From assembly GCA_943846595.1 (NCBI GenBank), contig OX044355.1:1178001-1242000 (forward strand): 64,000 nucleotides of DNA, given 5' to 3'. Each line of letters begins with the position of its first letter. Position 1 is the stretch's first letter. Position numbers and translations under genes: made by a program. Of this stretch, positions 8,253 through 17,668 are shown piece by piece. The notes beneath the pieces are model-generated. The model saw nothing but the letters and a program-made list of their open reading frames with translations. It had not been told where the DNA came from and searched no databases. Source of the DNA: an uncultured Polaribacter sp. Lineage in GTDB: Bacteria > Bacteroidota > Bacteroidia > Flavobacteriales > Flavobacteriaceae.

Positions 8253-8705
8253 ATGAAAAGAGCAATTTTCCCAGGGTCCTTTGATCCTATTACATTAGGT
8301 CATGTTGACATCATAGAAAGAGGTATTACTTTATTTGATGAGTTAATTATTGCAATTGGTGTTAATTCAGGAAAAGAATACATGTTTTCTTTAGCGGAAC
8401 GCAAGCAGTTTATTGAAAATTGTTTTAAAGGCAATCCAAAAGTAAAGGTGGTCACCTATAAAGGGTTGACGGTTGATTTCTGTATGAAAAATAACGTTGA
8501 CTTTATTTTAAGAGGTTTAAGGAATCCAGCAGATTTTGAGTTCGAAAAAGCAATTGCACACACCAATCGAGATCTAGCCCCTGTAGAAACAATATTTTTA
8601 TTAACAGCAGCGAGTACTTCTTATATATCATCATCCATTGTTCGAGAGGTCATTCGAAACGACGGGGATTATACGAAGCTGGTACCAAAAATGGTGAGAA
8701 TATAG
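8253..8705 (+). CDS. coaD: Pantetheine-phosphate adenylyltransferase
   Basis: This enzyme adenylates 4'-phosphopantetheine in coenzyme A synthesis. The 150-residue protein has the nucleotidyltransferase signature PGSFDPITLGHVDII with the TxGH motif, and the second signature YISSSIVREV. The length is usual for the family. It lies 4 bases after ddl and 38 bases before an M14 peptidase lipoprotein gene. Confidence 0.96.
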   Translation: MKRAIFPGSFDPITLGHVDIIERGITLFDELIIAIGVNSGKEYMFSLAERKQFIENCFKGNPKVKVVTYKGLTVDFCMKNNVDFILRGLRNPADFEFEKAIAHTNRDLAPVETIFLLTAASTSYISSSIVREVIRNDGDYTKLVPKMVRI

Positions 8706-8743
8706 CATTCTAATTACTACATCTTTTGATTTTTAAATACATT

Positions 8744-10498
8744 ATGAAAAAAATAGTTTATTTCATTTCGTTTTTTTTGCTCCTTTCTTGCGATGTTTCA
8801 GAGAAAGAAAATGCAACAGGATTTAAAACCTTATTCGAAAGATCTGCAGGTACTGAAACACCTGAATACAAAGATGTAATTGCTTTTTATGCTGCTTTAG
8901 CAGACGCCTATAATGAGATCTCCCTCTTTTCTTTCGGACAAACAGATGCAGGTGAGCCGCTACACTTGGTAGTATATAGTGCTGAGGGAATTTATAATAT
9001 CGATGAAATTCGAAATTCAAAAAAAAACACGCTTTTAATTAACAATGGAATTCATCCAGGAGAATCTGATGGAATTGATGCCTCGATGCTTTTCTTGAGA
9101 GATATTGTTCAAAACGATTCTTTGAAAAAGAATTATAAGAACACACTTATTGCAATTATTCCTGTTTATAATGTTGGTGGCGCCTTAAATAGAAACACCC
9201 ATTCAAGAGCCAACCAAAACGGACCTAAAGCATATGGTTTTCGTGGAAATGCAAGAAATTTTGATTTAAATAGAGATTTTATTAAACAGGATACTAAGAA
9301 TTCAGCTGCATTTGCAGAGATTTTCCATACTGTCAATCCAGATGTTTTTATCGACAATCACGTGAGTAACGGTGCGGATTATCAATATGCAATTACCCAT
9401 TTATTTACACAACACAACAAATTGGGAGGAGATCTCGGTGAGTTTTTAGAAACACAAATGCGTCCTTCTTTGGAGCAATCCTTAAAAGAAAAAGGGATTG
9501 ACATTACGCCTTATGTAAATGTTTGGGGCACTACACCAGAGGCAGGGTGGTCTCAGTTTTACGATTCACCAAGATATTCAACAGGGTACACAACACTCTT
9601 TAACACCTTGGGCATGATGGTCGAAACTCACATGCTAAAACCTTATAAAACTCGTGTTGAACAAACCTACGAATTGCTTTTTTCAATGTTAGATTTTACC
9701 GAAAAAAATTCTAATGAAATTAAGAACCTTAGAAAAAAGGCTGTTGCTCAAATAGTGGCGAATAAAACATACCCATTACATTATAAAGTAGACAAGAAAC
9801 ATCCTACAACTCTCCGTTTTAAGGGTTATGAAGCAACTATTTTAGAAAGTAAAGTAACCAATGGGAGGCGACTTTTTTACGATCGAACGCTTCCTTTTAC
9901 AAAAGAAGTAAACTATTATAACAACTACATTGCAACCAAAGAGATTAAGCTCCCAAAAGCTTATATTTTACAACAAGGTTGGCATCGTGTTGTAACTCGT
10001 TTGCAAAATAATAACATCGAATTTACCCGTTTTAAGACAGACACCACCATAGTCGTTGAGGTACAACATATAAAAGACTATAAGACCAGAGCGAATGCCT
10101 ATGAGGGGCATTATTTGCACTATAATACAACTGTTGTGAAAACTAAAAAAAGAATGCGTTTTAGAAAGGGAGATTTGTACATACCAATCCGTCAAAATGG
10201 ACTTCGATATCTCATCGAAACCCTAGAGGCAGAAGGGGTTGATTCTTTCTTCAATTGGAATTTTTTCGATACTATTTTACAGCAAAAAGAAGGGTTTTCT
10301 GGGTATGTATTTGAAGAGGTCGCAGCAAATTTTCTACGGAAAAATCCTGCGATAAAAAAGGCCTTAGAAGAAAAAATAAAAACGGATGAAAATTTTGCGA
10401 ATAATCCAAGAGCTCAATTGTCTTTCGTGTATGAAAAAACATTGCATTATGAAAATGCACACTTAATGTTACCCGTTTTTAAAGCCTATTCGATTTAA
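8744..10498 (+). CDS. M14 family zinc carboxypeptidase, lipoprotein
   Basis: The ATG at 8744 is chosen because it gives a clean lipoprotein signal (MKKIVYFISFFLLLSC); an upstream TTG at 8726 would only add six residues before it. The mature 584-residue form has the M14 zinc site: NGIHPGESDG supplies the first His and Glu, and DNHVSNGADYQ the second His. A glutamate consistent with the catalytic residue is in MMVETHML. It probably trims peptides at the cell surface or in the periplasm. It follows ddl-coaD closely, but a functional link to them is not evident. Confidence 0.85.
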   Translation: MKKIVYFISFFLLLSCDVSEKENATGFKTLFERSAGTETPEYKDVIAFYAALADAYNEISLFSFGQTDAGEPLHLVVYSAEGIYNIDEIRNSKKNTLLINNGIHPGESDGIDASMLFLRDIVQNDSLKKNYKNTLIAIIPVYNVGGALNRNTHSRANQNGPKAYGFRGNARNFDLNRDFIKQDTKNSAAFAEIFHTVNPDVFIDNHVSNGADYQYAITHLFTQHNKLGGDLGEFLETQMRPSLEQSLKEKGIDITPYVNVWGTTPEAGWSQFYDSPRYSTGYTTLFNTLGMMVETHMLKPYKTRVEQTYELLFSMLDFTEKNSNEIKNLRKKAVAQIVANKTYPLHYKVDKKHPTTLRFKGYEATILESKVTNGRRLFYDRTLPFTKEVNYYNNYIATKEIKLPKAYILQQGWHRVVTRLQNNNIEFTRFKTDTTIVVEVQHIKDYKTRANAYEGHYLHYNTTVVKTKKRMRFRKGDLYIPIRQNGLRYLIETLEAEGVDSFFNWNFFDTILQQKEGFSGYVFEEVAANFLRKNPAIKKALEEKIKTDENFANNPRAQLSFVYEKTLHYENAHLMLPVFKAYSI

Positions 10499-10506
10499 GA
10501 GATTTC

Positions 10507-11100
10507 TTAGAAAGTAGAAGTGATGTTTAAAGTAACTTCATCCCAAGTTTTAGAAATACCATCTGCTCCTTTGTGAAGTTCTTCACAGACCTTGTTTAAG
10601 GAAGCTATTGCAGCTTTTGCATTCCATTTGTTAATGTCCATAGTGGATTTCATTGAAAATACGTTGTTAGTAATTGTATATTCAAACGGAACTTTGTCTG
10701 TAATACCATTCATTTTAATTGTTGCAATTCCAGATGTAGCTGTTAAAATCTCTAAGGTGCCCGATAATAAAGAGGTATCCATAAAGCTGAAAAAGAATTT
10801 TCTAATCTTATAATCCCTACTGCTATCTTTTGTAAAAATACTACTCACAGGAATTGAAAACGAAGTATTGTGAATTGCTTCTTTTATCGTGTTTCCATCT
10901 CCATTAGCGGTGATATTTACTTTTTTAAATTGCCCATTAACAGGGATTTTTTCAGTTGTTTTATAAGCAGTCCATCCAATCTTATTTTTAGCTTCTTTTA
11001 AAGAGAACTTCGCAGAAGATTTTGGAGCTGTTTCAGTCTTACATCCTGAAAAATAGATAACGGTAAATAAAAATAAACTGAATAGGATTGATTTTTTCAT
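10507..11100 (-). CDS. YceI-like lipoprotein
   Basis: The 197-residue protein opens with a lipoprotein signal ending in YFSGC and contains the lipocalin-like YceI pattern (IGWTAYKTTEKIPVNGQF, followed by strands ending in DINKWNAKAAIASLN). YceI proteins bind polyisoprenoid lipids in the periplasm; binding here is inferred. It is the last gene of a minus-strand run from rsfS through ftsH, a LUD protein, cdsA, psd and ACBP, with a 3-base gap from ACBP. The tail shares only a few bases with the convergent M14 gene. Confidence 0.78.
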   Translation of the reverse strand: MKKSILFSLFLFTVIYFSGCKTETAPKSSAKFSLKEAKNKIGWTAYKTTEKIPVNGQFKKVNITANGDGNTIKEAIHNTSFSIPVSSIFTKDSSRDYKIRKFFFSFMDTSLLSGTLEILTATSGIATIKMNGITDKVPFEYTITNNVFSMKSTMDINKWNAKAAIASLNKVCEELHKGADGISKTWDEVTLNITSTF

Positions 11101-11103
11101 GAA

Positions 11104-11370
11104 TTATTTTTTAGGATTGATAATTGTGTTTGCTAATTTTATATATTCTTTCTTTGCTTCCGAGGGCGTCATGTCTTTTAATTGCATCCATGCATTAAAT
11201 TTAAAAGCGTTTCTTACATCTGATCCACTGTTAAAAGAAAAATTATTTCCAAAATTGGCTTGCTTATTAAAAGCATACAATTTAAGCATTATATCGGGGG
11301 CAACGGCTTCTTTTAGACAAGATATTCTCTCGAATGCTGCTACAAACTCTTTGTCTAAATCATTTAACAT
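11104..11370 (-). CDS. Acyl-CoA-binding protein
   Basis: This is an 88-residue ACBP family protein with the four-helix pattern: LKLYAFNKQANFG matches the canonical LKLYxxxKQAxxG motif, and FKFNAWMQLKDMTPSEAKKEYI matches the WxxWxxLKGMSxxEAxxxYI region. It would buffer long-chain acyl-CoA in the cytoplasm. The start is placed at ATG 11370, one base beyond the psd stop; an in-frame ATG at 11388 would overlap psd. Its position after psd and cdsA suggests a role in supplying phospholipid synthesis. ACBP is mostly eukaryotic but is widespread in Bacteroidota. Confidence 0.9.
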   Translation of the reverse strand: MLNDLDKEFVAAFERISCLKEAVAPDIMLKLYAFNKQANFGNNFSFNSGSDVRNAFKFNAWMQLKDMTPSEAKKEYIKLANTIINPKK

Positions 11371-11371
11371 T

Positions 11372-12031
11372 TTACTTTTTTTCTGCAATTACTTGTGTTC
11401 CTCCTTTTACAATATCACCTAACTTAACAGTAAGTTTTGTGTCTAAAGGTAAGAAAAGGTCAACTCTTGATCCAAATTTGATGAAGCCGGCATCGGTACC
11501 TTGCACAATTTCATCTCCTTTTTTTGCGTAGTTTACAATTCTCTTTGCCAATGCACCAGCAATTTGACGGTATAGAATTTCACCAAAAGAACCATTCTCT
11601 AATACGATGGTAGTTCTTTCATTTTCTGTAGAAGCTTTAGGGTGCCATGCAACCAAATATTTCCCTGGATGGTATTTGCTGTAATTTACAGTACCACTCA
11701 TTGCGTAGCGAGTAACGTGTACGTTAATGGGAGACATGAAAATAGACACTTGTAACCTTTTGTCTTTAAAATATTCTGTTTCCTCAACTTCTTCTATTAC
11801 TACAACTTTACCATCTACAGGAGCTATAATATGCTTTTCATTAAGTATCGTGTTTCTTCTAGGGTTTCTAAAGAATTGCAAAATAATGATTAAAAAAGCT
11901 AGAATTAAAATCTGAATGCTCTTTACTACCCACACAAGTTCAATAAATTTCTCTGAAAGTAAAATCCCCGCAATACTAAGTAGTAATGAAACTACAATAA
12001 TCTTATAACCTTCTTTGTGAAAACGAATCAT
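11372..12031 (-). CDS. psd: Phosphatidylserine decarboxylase proenzyme (short form)
   Basis: This enzyme decarboxylates phosphatidylserine to phosphatidylethanolamine. The 219-residue protein is the short (archaetidylserine-like) form: N-terminal membrane helices at about 10-25 and 30-50, the INVHVTRYAMSG segment, and a C-terminal KFGSRVDLFLP motif. The Gly-Ser there is the self-cleavage site that generates the pyruvoyl group. It sits directly between cdsA (3-base gap) and ACBP (1-base gap), forming a phospholipid synthesis cluster. Confidence 0.94.
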   Translation of the reverse strand: MIRFHKEGYKIIVVSLLLSIAGILLSEKFIELVWVVKSIQILILAFLIIILQFFRNPRRNTILNEKHIIAPVDGKVVVIEEVEETEYFKDKRLQVSIFMSPINVHVTRYAMSGTVNYSKYHPGKYLVAWHPKASTENERTTIVLENGSFGEILYRQIAGALAKRIVNYAKKGDEIVQGTDAGFIKFGSRVDLFLPLDTKLTVKLGDIVKGGTQVIAEKK

Positions 12032-12034
12032 GAA

Positions 12035-12829
12035 TTATATTATAAAGTTGATATACAAATATACAAACGGAGCAACAAATAACAAACTATCAAATCTGTC
12101 TAAAATCCCTCCATGACCTGGCATTATTGTACCACTGTCTTTTATGTTAGCCTGTCTTTTAAATTTTGATTCTACTAAATCTCCAATGGTACCAATAACC
12201 GAAACGATTACAGCAATTACAATCCAGTTTATTAAACTGTAGTTTGTTACATAAATGGAGATGAGATAGCCTGTAGCGATTGAGAATATGAGACCGCCAA
12301 AAAAACCTTCAATCGTTTTTTTTGGTGATATAGAAACAAACAGTTTTCTTTTTCCGAAATTCTTACCTACAATAAAAGCAAAACTATCATTCGTCCAAAT
12401 AAGGAGTAAGATACTTAAGATGGTCGCTGCATTATATTGATCTCCTTGGAAAGGGATTAAAATTAAAAAACAAAAAGAGAACACAATGTATCGAATGGTG
12501 AGTCCCATTTTTGATCGATCATCCTGATAAGAAATTTCTTTTTTTGAAATTAATTGATAGCTTAAAAAAAGGGATGAGATAATATTAATTCCTAAAATAC
12601 CAACTACTGCATAGTTGTCAGAATTTTTTAATAAAAGGAAAACAGCCGCAGCAAAAAACAGGTAGGATGCAAGACTTTTAAAATGAATGATCTTGTGAAA
12701 TTCCCAAATTGAAATTCCTGCAAAAATAGCCGTCAGAATTACAAATGATTCTTTAGAATAAAGGATTGCGGAAACAAAAAGAAAAACGAAAATAAGTCCA
12801 GATAAACTCCTTCTTAAAAGGTTGCGCAT
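12035..12829 (-). CDS. cdsA: Phosphatidate cytidylyltransferase
   Basis: This integral membrane enzyme makes CDP-diacylglycerol from phosphatidic acid and CTP. The 264-residue protein has seven or eight hydrophobic segments and the C-terminal signature KRQANIKDSGTIMPGHGGI followed by LDRFDS. The start at 12829 (MRNLLRRSLSG) is preferred over an upstream in-frame ATG at 12883, which would lie inside the LUD gene. The start follows the LUD stop by 1 base, so the two are translationally coupled. Confidence 0.95.
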   Translation of the reverse strand: MRNLLRRSLSGLIFVFLFVSAILYSKESFVILTAIFAGISIWEFHKIIHFKSLASYLFFAAAVFLLLKNSDNYAVVGILGINIISSLFLSYQLISKKEISYQDDRSKMGLTIRYIVFSFCFLILIPFQGDQYNAATILSILLLIWTNDSFAFIVGKNFGKRKLFVSISPKKTIEGFFGGLIFSIATGYLISIYVTNYSLINWIVIAVIVSVIGTIGDLVESKFKRQANIKDSGTIMPGHGGILDRFDSLLFVAPFVYLYINFII

Positions 12830-12830
12830 A

Positions 12831-13409
12831 TTATAAATCTTCAAATAGCAGCAAATATAAGTTTTTTGAATTACTGTTGCCATAGTTTAAAAAATTATCA
12901 TCATTTTTTTTGAGCCTATAATTTTTAATAGCGCTTATATTGGTTGGTAAGTTTTTTTTAGAGCTTGTTTTAATACCTGTTAGTCCTTGGCCAGTATCAT
13001 TTACAATCTGGCTTGTGCTTGCGTAAATAATAAAATTTTCAGAAAATTCAGTAATTTTTTTACTTTTCAATTGGTTTGAAGACAAAAGAATATCTCCTTT
13101 GTCTGCAATTAGATGCTCGCAAGAAGTAAAAAACGGTAATTTTTGGTTTGTTTCTGATGTCTCTATCTCTTTATTGATGTACTTTAAAAGAGTGGGGTCC
13201 AAAAGTTGAATTTGTTCCCAACTGTTTTCAACGAGAATGCTTTTTAAGTTAGAAATTACCTCTTTCTTATTTGTACAGTATAGGAACTTACCCCCTTTAG
13301 AAAGAAAATTATGTACAAACAGATCATCTAAAGATAAAGAAACCTCTTGACTTTTGGTTTTCTCTTCTTCAAATGATTGTCTGTTGAGTAGTTTTTTAAG
13401 GAAATTCAT
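12831..13409 (-). CDS. LUD domain protein (LutC/YkgG-like)
   Basis: The 192-residue protein resembles the LUD domain of LutC and YkgG, with the C-terminal SQIVNDTGQGLTGIK region. LutC works in lactate oxidation with LutA and LutB, but neither partner is here, so lactate use cannot be assumed. The constant neighbourhood (ftsH upstream, cdsA downstream) suggests a housekeeping role in Bacteroidota. It has a 20-base gap after ftsH. Confidence 0.75.
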   Translation of the reverse strand: MNFLKKLLNRQSFEEEKTKSQEVSLSLDDLFVHNFLSKGGKFLYCTNKKEVISNLKSILVENSWEQIQLLDPTLLKYINKEIETSETNQKLPFFTSCEHLIADKGDILLSSNQLKSKKITEFSENFIIYASTSQIVNDTGQGLTGIKTSSKKNLPTNISAIKNYRLKKNDDNFLNYGNSNSKNLYLLLFEDL

Positions 13410-13429
13410 TACTAAATTAAAGCGTTTGA

Positions 13430-15415
13430 TTATTTGCCAGGATTTTCATCTACTGGTAAAATAGCGACGTCTTTTTCTTCTTCAATTTTTTCTTCCTTTA
13501 GAGGTTGATTTTCAACATCAAAAGGTCTTTTTCCAAATATTTTTTCTAAATCATCTTTGAAAATTACTTCTTTTTCTAAGAGTAATTCTGCTAAAGTGGT
13601 CAACTTCTCTTTGTGAGTACTTAATAACTCAACAGCTCTTACATATTGCGCTTCAATCATCTTAGAGATTTCTTTGTCAATAGTTTTTGCCGTTTCTTCA
13701 CTGTATGGTTTTACAAATGCATTATTTCCAGATGAATCGTAATAGGTAATGTTTCCAACTTCATCATTTAAGCCATAAACGGTAACCATGGCTCTCGCTT
13801 GTTTGGTTACTTTTTCTAAATCACTTAATGCACCTGTTGAGATTTTATTAAAAATAATTTTCTCAGCAGCTCTTCCTCCTAAGGTAGCACACATTTCATC
13901 CAACATTTGTTCTGTTTGCACAATCATCCTTTCTGCCGGTAAGTACCAAGCAGCTCCTAAAGATTGTCCTCTAGGTACAATAGTTACCTTAACGAGTGGT
14001 GCAGCATGTTCTAGCATCCAACTCACCGTTGCGTGTCCAGCTTCATGAAAAGCAATTGTTTTTTTCTCTTTGGGCGTAATTACTTTATTTTTCTTTTCTA
14101 GTCCACCCACAATACGATCAACGGCATCCAGAAAGTCTTGATGCTCTATTGCTTTTTTGTCTTGTCTTGCTGCTATTAAAGCCGCTTCATTACACATATT
14201 TGCAATGTCTGCACCCGAAAAACCTGGAGTTTGTTGTGCTAGAAAACTTACATTTACATCTTCGCCTAATTTTAGGGGCTTTATATGCACATCAAAAATT
14301 TCTTTCCGCTCATTAATGTCTGGTAAGTCCACATAAATTTGACGATCAAAACGTCCTGCACGCATTAAAGCTTTGTCTAAAACATCTGCTCTATTGGTTG
14401 CCGCCACAACAATGACATTGGTATCGGTTCCAAAACCGTCCATTTCTGTTAGCAATTGATTCAAGGTGTTTTCCCTTTCGTCATTCCCACCGGTCATGCT
14501 GTTTTTTCCACGAGCTCTACCAATTGCATCAATTTCATCAATAAAAATAATAGAAGGTGATTTTTGTTGTGCTTGCTTGAACAAATCTCTCACTCGAGAG
14601 GCTCCCACACCCACAAACATCTCTACAAAATCAGATCCTGACAAAGAAAAGAAAGGAACGCCTGCTTCACCAGCTACCGCCTTTGCTAAAAGTGTTTTAC
14701 CAGTTCCTGGAGGTCCTACTAGCAAAGCTCCTTTTGGTATTTTTCCTCCTAAGGCAGTGTATTTTTCAGGATTTTTTAAGAAATCTACGATTTCTTGTAC
14801 CTCTTCTTTTGCACCTTCCAATCCAGCTACATTCTCAAAAGTCGTTTTTACTTTGGTGTCTTTGTCAAAAAGTTTTGCTTTTGATTTTCCAATATTAAAA
14901 ATTTGACCACCACCACCGGCACCTCCGCCGCCAGACATTCTTTTCATGAAAAACAGCCAAACTCCGATTAGCAAGATGAAAGGTAAATAATTAAAGATAC
15001 TTTCAACAATACTGGTCTGATTGTCATTTCGCATGTCCACCGACAATTTGTATTTCTCTTTCGCGCTGCTAACTTCATTTTCAAAATTTTGTTGATCTCC
15101 AAAATTGTACTCAAAAATCGGTGAGCCAGGTCTATAAAAAGTACCTGTTTTGTACTCTTTGTATTTGCTTTTTGCTAATGCATCTTCGGTTAGGTAAATT
15201 TGAGCTGTTGTATTATTAACAACTAAAATCTTTTCAATTTCGTTATCATTTAAAATTTCCTCAAATTTATTTTTAGACAAACTTTTGGAAGCTAAAGCAT
15301 CAGAGTTTAAAAACTGAAATACGATTAGGGCTATAAAAATTGCTCCATAAATCCAGTATGAACTAAATTTTGCTTTGGGGGATTTAGGTTTATTTTCTTT
15401 ATTCGAATCACTCAT
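13430..15415 (-). CDS. ftsH: ATP-dependent zinc metalloprotease FtsH
   Basis: This membrane-bound AAA+ protease degrades misfolded membrane and regulatory proteins. The 661-residue protein has two membrane helices (about 21-38 and 142-158) around a periplasmic domain, a Gly-rich linker, the Walker A motif GPPGTGKT at 234-241, Walker [12 protein letters not shown], the second region of homology [19 protein letters not shown], and the zinc site HEAGH near 455. A charged tail rich in Glu and Lys ends the protein. It lies 24 bases after rsfS in the same run. Confidence 0.98.
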   Translation of the reverse strand: MSDSNKENKPKSPKAKFSSYWIYGAIFIALIVFQFLNSDALASKSLSKNKFEEILNDNEIEKILVVNNTTAQIYLTEDALAKSKYKEYKTGTFYRPGSPIFEYNFGDQQNFENEVSSAKEKYKLSVDMRNDNQTSIVESIFNYLPFILLIGVWLFFMKRMSGGGGAGGGGQIFNIGKSKAKLFDKDTKVKTTFENVAGLEGAKEEVQEIVDFLKNPEKYTALGGKIPKGALLVGPPGTGKTLLAKAVAGEAGVPFFSLSGSDFVEMFVGVGASRVRDLFKQAQQKSPSIIFIDEIDAIGRARGKNSMTGGNDERENTLNQLLTEMDGFGTDTNVIVVAATNRADVLDKALMRAGRFDRQIYVDLPDINERKEIFDVHIKPLKLGEDVNVSFLAQQTPGFSGADIANMCNEAALIAARQDKKAIEHQDFLDAVDRIVGGLEKKNKVITPKEKKTIAFHEAGHATVSWMLEHAAPLVKVTIVPRGQSLGAAWYLPAERMIVQTEQMLDEMCATLGGRAAEKIIFNKISTGALSDLEKVTKQARAMVTVYGLNDEVGNITYYDSSGNNAFVKPYSEETAKTIDKEISKMIEAQYVRAVELLSTHKEKLTTLAELLLEKEVIFKDDLEKIFGKRPFDVENQPLKEEKIEEEKDVAILPVDENPGK

Positions 15416-15438
15416 ATTTTAAAAATGAAATGTGTTTG

Positions 15439-15804
15439 TTAAGATTTTATTTCAGTAATTTTTGCATCACCCCAGAGGCTTTCGATGTCATAAAATTCGC
15501 GAATGTGTTTTTGAAAAACATGTACAACAACATTTACGTAATCCATTAAAATCCACTCAGAGTTGTTTTGACCCTCAATATGCCATGGTTTGTCTTTGAT
15601 TTCCTTAGAGACCGTTTTCTGGACAGATCCAGAAATTGCATTTACTTGCGTGTTTGAGTTCCCTGAACAAATGATGAAATAGTCACAAACAGTGTTCTCG
15701 ATTTCTCTTAAATCTAATAATTGAATGTCGTCTCCTTTAACATTATCAATTCCTTTTATAATCACAGCAATTAACTCGTCTGTATTGATTTTCTTTTTGG
15801 TCAT
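15439..15804 (-). CDS. rsfS: Ribosomal silencing factor
   Basis: This protein binds uL14 and blocks joining of ribosomal subunits during starvation. The 121-residue protein shows the Iojap/RsfS pattern, with VCDYFIICSGNSNTQVNAI and the C-terminal GWDYVNVVVHVF-like stretch (DYVNVVVHVFQKHIREFY). It is the first gene of the rsfS-ftsH-LUD-cdsA-psd-ACBP-YceI run. A perfect -7 box (TAACTTTG) lies upstream on the minus strand at 15827-15834. Confidence 0.95.
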   Translation of the reverse strand: MTKKKINTDELIAVIIKGIDNVKGDDIQLLDLREIENTVCDYFIICSGNSNTQVNAISGSVQKTVSKEIKDKPWHIEGQNNSEWILMDYVNVVVHVFQKHIREFYDIESLWGDAKITEIKS

Positions 15805-15826
15805 TAAAAATTTATAAATTAATACG

Positions 15827-15834
15827 CAAAGTTA
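15827..15834 (-). promoter_or_regulatory. -7 box of the rsfS-ftsH run
   Basis: TAACTTTG on the minus strand matches TAnnTTTG exactly, 22 bases upstream of the rsfS ATG. No well-spaced TTG is seen. Confidence 0.5.
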
Positions 15835-15891
15835 TTGTTTTTTTGTCACTTTTTTGTGTAATATTGAACTAGTTTATACATTATTTAACAC

Positions 15892-16623
15892 TTGAAAATA
15901 ATCAAACTTGATGCCATCGATTCTACCAATTCTTTTTTAAAAGATTTGGGACGTACTTCTGTTTTACAGAATTTTACCACGGTTACTGCAAAACAACAAT
16001 TAAAAGGGCGTGGGCAACAAACAGGTTCTTGGGTTTCTGAAAGAGGTAAAAACTTAACATTCAGCACTTATGCTTCTTTTTTAGGGTTGGAAGTAAAAAA
16101 CCAAAAACACCTCAGTTTTGCGGTAAGTCTTGCTATTTTAGAAGCACTTAAATACTTGGAAATTCCAAATTTACAGATAAAATGGCCTAACGACATTCTG
16201 GCAGGGAATGATAAAATAGCAGGTATTTTAATTGAAAACACTTTGAAAGAGCAAAAAATACATGCTGCAATTATTGGAATTGGATTGAATGTAAATCAAG
16301 AACACTTTCCAGTATTTTCGAGGAAGGCTACTTCCATTAAAAACTGTCTACATAAAGAGACTGATATAGAGGATATACTTCAATTGTTATTAAAGCACTT
16401 ACAATCGAAATTAGCACTTTTAAATGAAGGTCAATATCAATTGTTAGAAGCACAGTTTTTAGGTTGTCTGTACAAAAAAAACGTTCCAACGACTTTTAAA
16501 AATCGTGAGAACGTTATATTTATGGGAATGATTCAAGGGGTCTCTCCTGAAGGAAAATTACAAATCTTGTTAAACGATGATTCCATTCAAGAATTTGGTA
16601 TCAAAGAAGTTTCCTTTGCTTAA
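15892..16623 (+). CDS. birA: Biotin--[acetyl-CoA-carboxylase] ligase, TTG start
   Basis: This enzyme attaches biotin to acetyl-CoA carboxylase. The 243-residue protein lacks the DNA-binding domain of E. coli BirA, so it is a ligase only. It carries the biotinyl-AMP loop KGRGQQTGSWVSERGKNL and the catalytic segment IKWPNDILAGNDKIAGILIE. The start is TTG at 15892: an in-frame TAA lies two codons upstream (15886-15888), and the first in-frame ATG is far inside the protein, so no ATG start is possible without losing the active site. It is divergent from rsfS. It converges on the SRPBCC gene with a 4-base overlap. Confidence 0.94.
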   Translation: MKIIKLDAIDSTNSFLKDLGRTSVLQNFTTVTAKQQLKGRGQQTGSWVSERGKNLTFSTYASFLGLEVKNQKHLSFAVSLAILEALKYLEIPNLQIKWPNDILAGNDKIAGILIENTLKEQKIHAAIIGIGLNVNQEHFPVFSRKATSIKNCLHKETDIEDILQLLLKHLQSKLALLNEGQYQLLEAQFLGCLYKKNVPTTFKNRENVIFMGMIQGVSPEGKLQILLNDDSIQEFGIKEVSFA

Positions 16624-17009
16624 AGTTTTGCAATATGTTCGGTAAGCGTATCTACAAATTTTGTTAAGGGTGCTTTAATCATCATGGCCATCATTGCATT
16701 AAACTCACCATCGAATTGAAGTTGCACCGAACTTGAGTTTTCAGTCACCTCTTCAATGTTTGCTGCGAGTGTAAAAGGTAATTTACTACTAGCTGCTCCT
16801 AAGGTGATATTAGAATACTCCGTTTTGTTTTTCAAAATCAATCTAATTTCTGGCATCCCTTTCAAACCAAAAATAAACGAGTCACCATCCACCTCAAATT
16901 TTTGAATGTTTTCAGGCATTAAGTTTTCGAAATTCGATAATTCTGTAAAATAAGTAAAGATCTCTTTGGCAGATTTTTGAGTTGTTACTTTGGTTCCTTC
17001 AATGTTCAT
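16620..17009 (-). CDS. SRPBCC (START-like) family protein
   Basis: The 129-residue protein fits the small START/polyketide-cyclase-like fold: a predicted long strand-rich core with KSAKEIFTYFTELSNFENLMP at the N-terminus and a C-terminal helix (APLTKFVDTLTEHIA). The ligand is unknown. The ATG at 17009 is chosen because the longer frame (17075) would run into pyrE. It begins 10 bases after the pyrE stop at 17020 and is co-transcribed with it. Confidence 0.75.
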   Translation of the reverse strand: MNIEGTKVTTQKSAKEIFTYFTELSNFENLMPENIQKFEVDGDSFIFGLKGMPEIRLILKNKTEYSNITLGAASSKLPFTLAANIEEVTENSSSVQLQFDGEFNAMMAMMIKAPLTKFVDTLTEHIAKL

Positions 17010-17019
17010 AGTTTTATTT

Positions 17020-17661
17020 TTATTGTTTCCAGCTATTTGGTTTTTTTCTCCATTCTTGAAGAGTGCCAATTTCATTTTCAGAAATATAACTACTGTCAGA
17101 AGCTTGTTCTATTAAATTAGCATAGTTACTCAAAGTTGTTAAAGTAACATTTTTCTCTTTAAAGTTGGTGTCCGCAATGTCAAAACCATAGGTAAAAATG
17201 GCGACCATTCCTTTCACAACTGCACCCGCTTCTTTTAAAGCGGCCACTGCATTCAAACTACTTTTACCCGTGCTAATTAGATCTTCAATAACCACCACGT
17301 TTTGACCGCTTTCCAAATACCCTTCAATTTGATTTTTACGGCCATGACTTTTTGGTTCTGGTCTGACATATATAAAAGGAACGCCCAATTCTTGCGCCAC
17401 CAATATACCAATAGCAATAGCACCTGTAGCAACACCTGCAATTACATCCGGTTTTCCATGTTGTTGTTCAACTATTTTTGCAATTTCTTCTTTTAGAAAA
17501 ACTCTTACGGCTGGGTAAGAAAGCGTAATTCTATTGTCGCAATAGATAGGGGATTTCCATCCTGATGCCCATGTAAAAGGTTCATTTGGACTAAGTTTTA
17601 TTGCCTTAATTTGCAATAGAAGTTCAGCGGTTTTTTTTGCTGTATCTTTGTTTAAAATCAT
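17020..17661 (-). CDS. pyrE: Orotate phosphoribosyltransferase
   Basis: This enzyme joins orotate and PRPP to give OMP in pyrimidine synthesis. The 213-residue protein has the PRPP-binding motif VVVIEDLISTGKSSL and the preceding YVRPEPKSHGRKNQIEG loop. The ATG at 17661 (MILNKDTAKK) is the natural start; an upstream frame to 17796 would overlap the divergent Nudix gene. Other pyrimidine genes, pyrB and pyrR, lie near 45 kb in this window. Confidence 0.96.
   Translation of the reverse strand: MILNKDTAKKTAELLLQIKAIKLSPNEPFTWASGWKSPIYCDNRITLSYPAVRVFLKEEIAKIVEQQHGKPDVIAGVATGAIAIGILVAQELGVPFIYVRPEPKSHGRKNQIEGYLESGQNVVVIEDLISTGKSSLNAVAALKEAGAVVKGMVAIFTYGFDIADTNFKEKNVTLTTLSNYANLIEQASDSSYISENEIGTLQEWRKKPNSWKQ
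17643..17650 (+). promoter_or_regulatory. -7 box very close to the Nudix start
   Basis: TATCTTTG matches TAnnTTTG exactly and ends 9 bases before ATG 17660 and 18 bases before ATG 17669. A start of transcription about 7 bases downstream would leave almost no leader. It lies within the first codons of pyrE. Confidence 0.45.
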
Positions 17662-17668
17662 GCCACAA

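Noticed and set aside
14466..14906. Plus-strand frame opposite ftsH
   Set aside because: It mirrors the AAA+ domain codons of ftsH and has no independent start or neighbour support.
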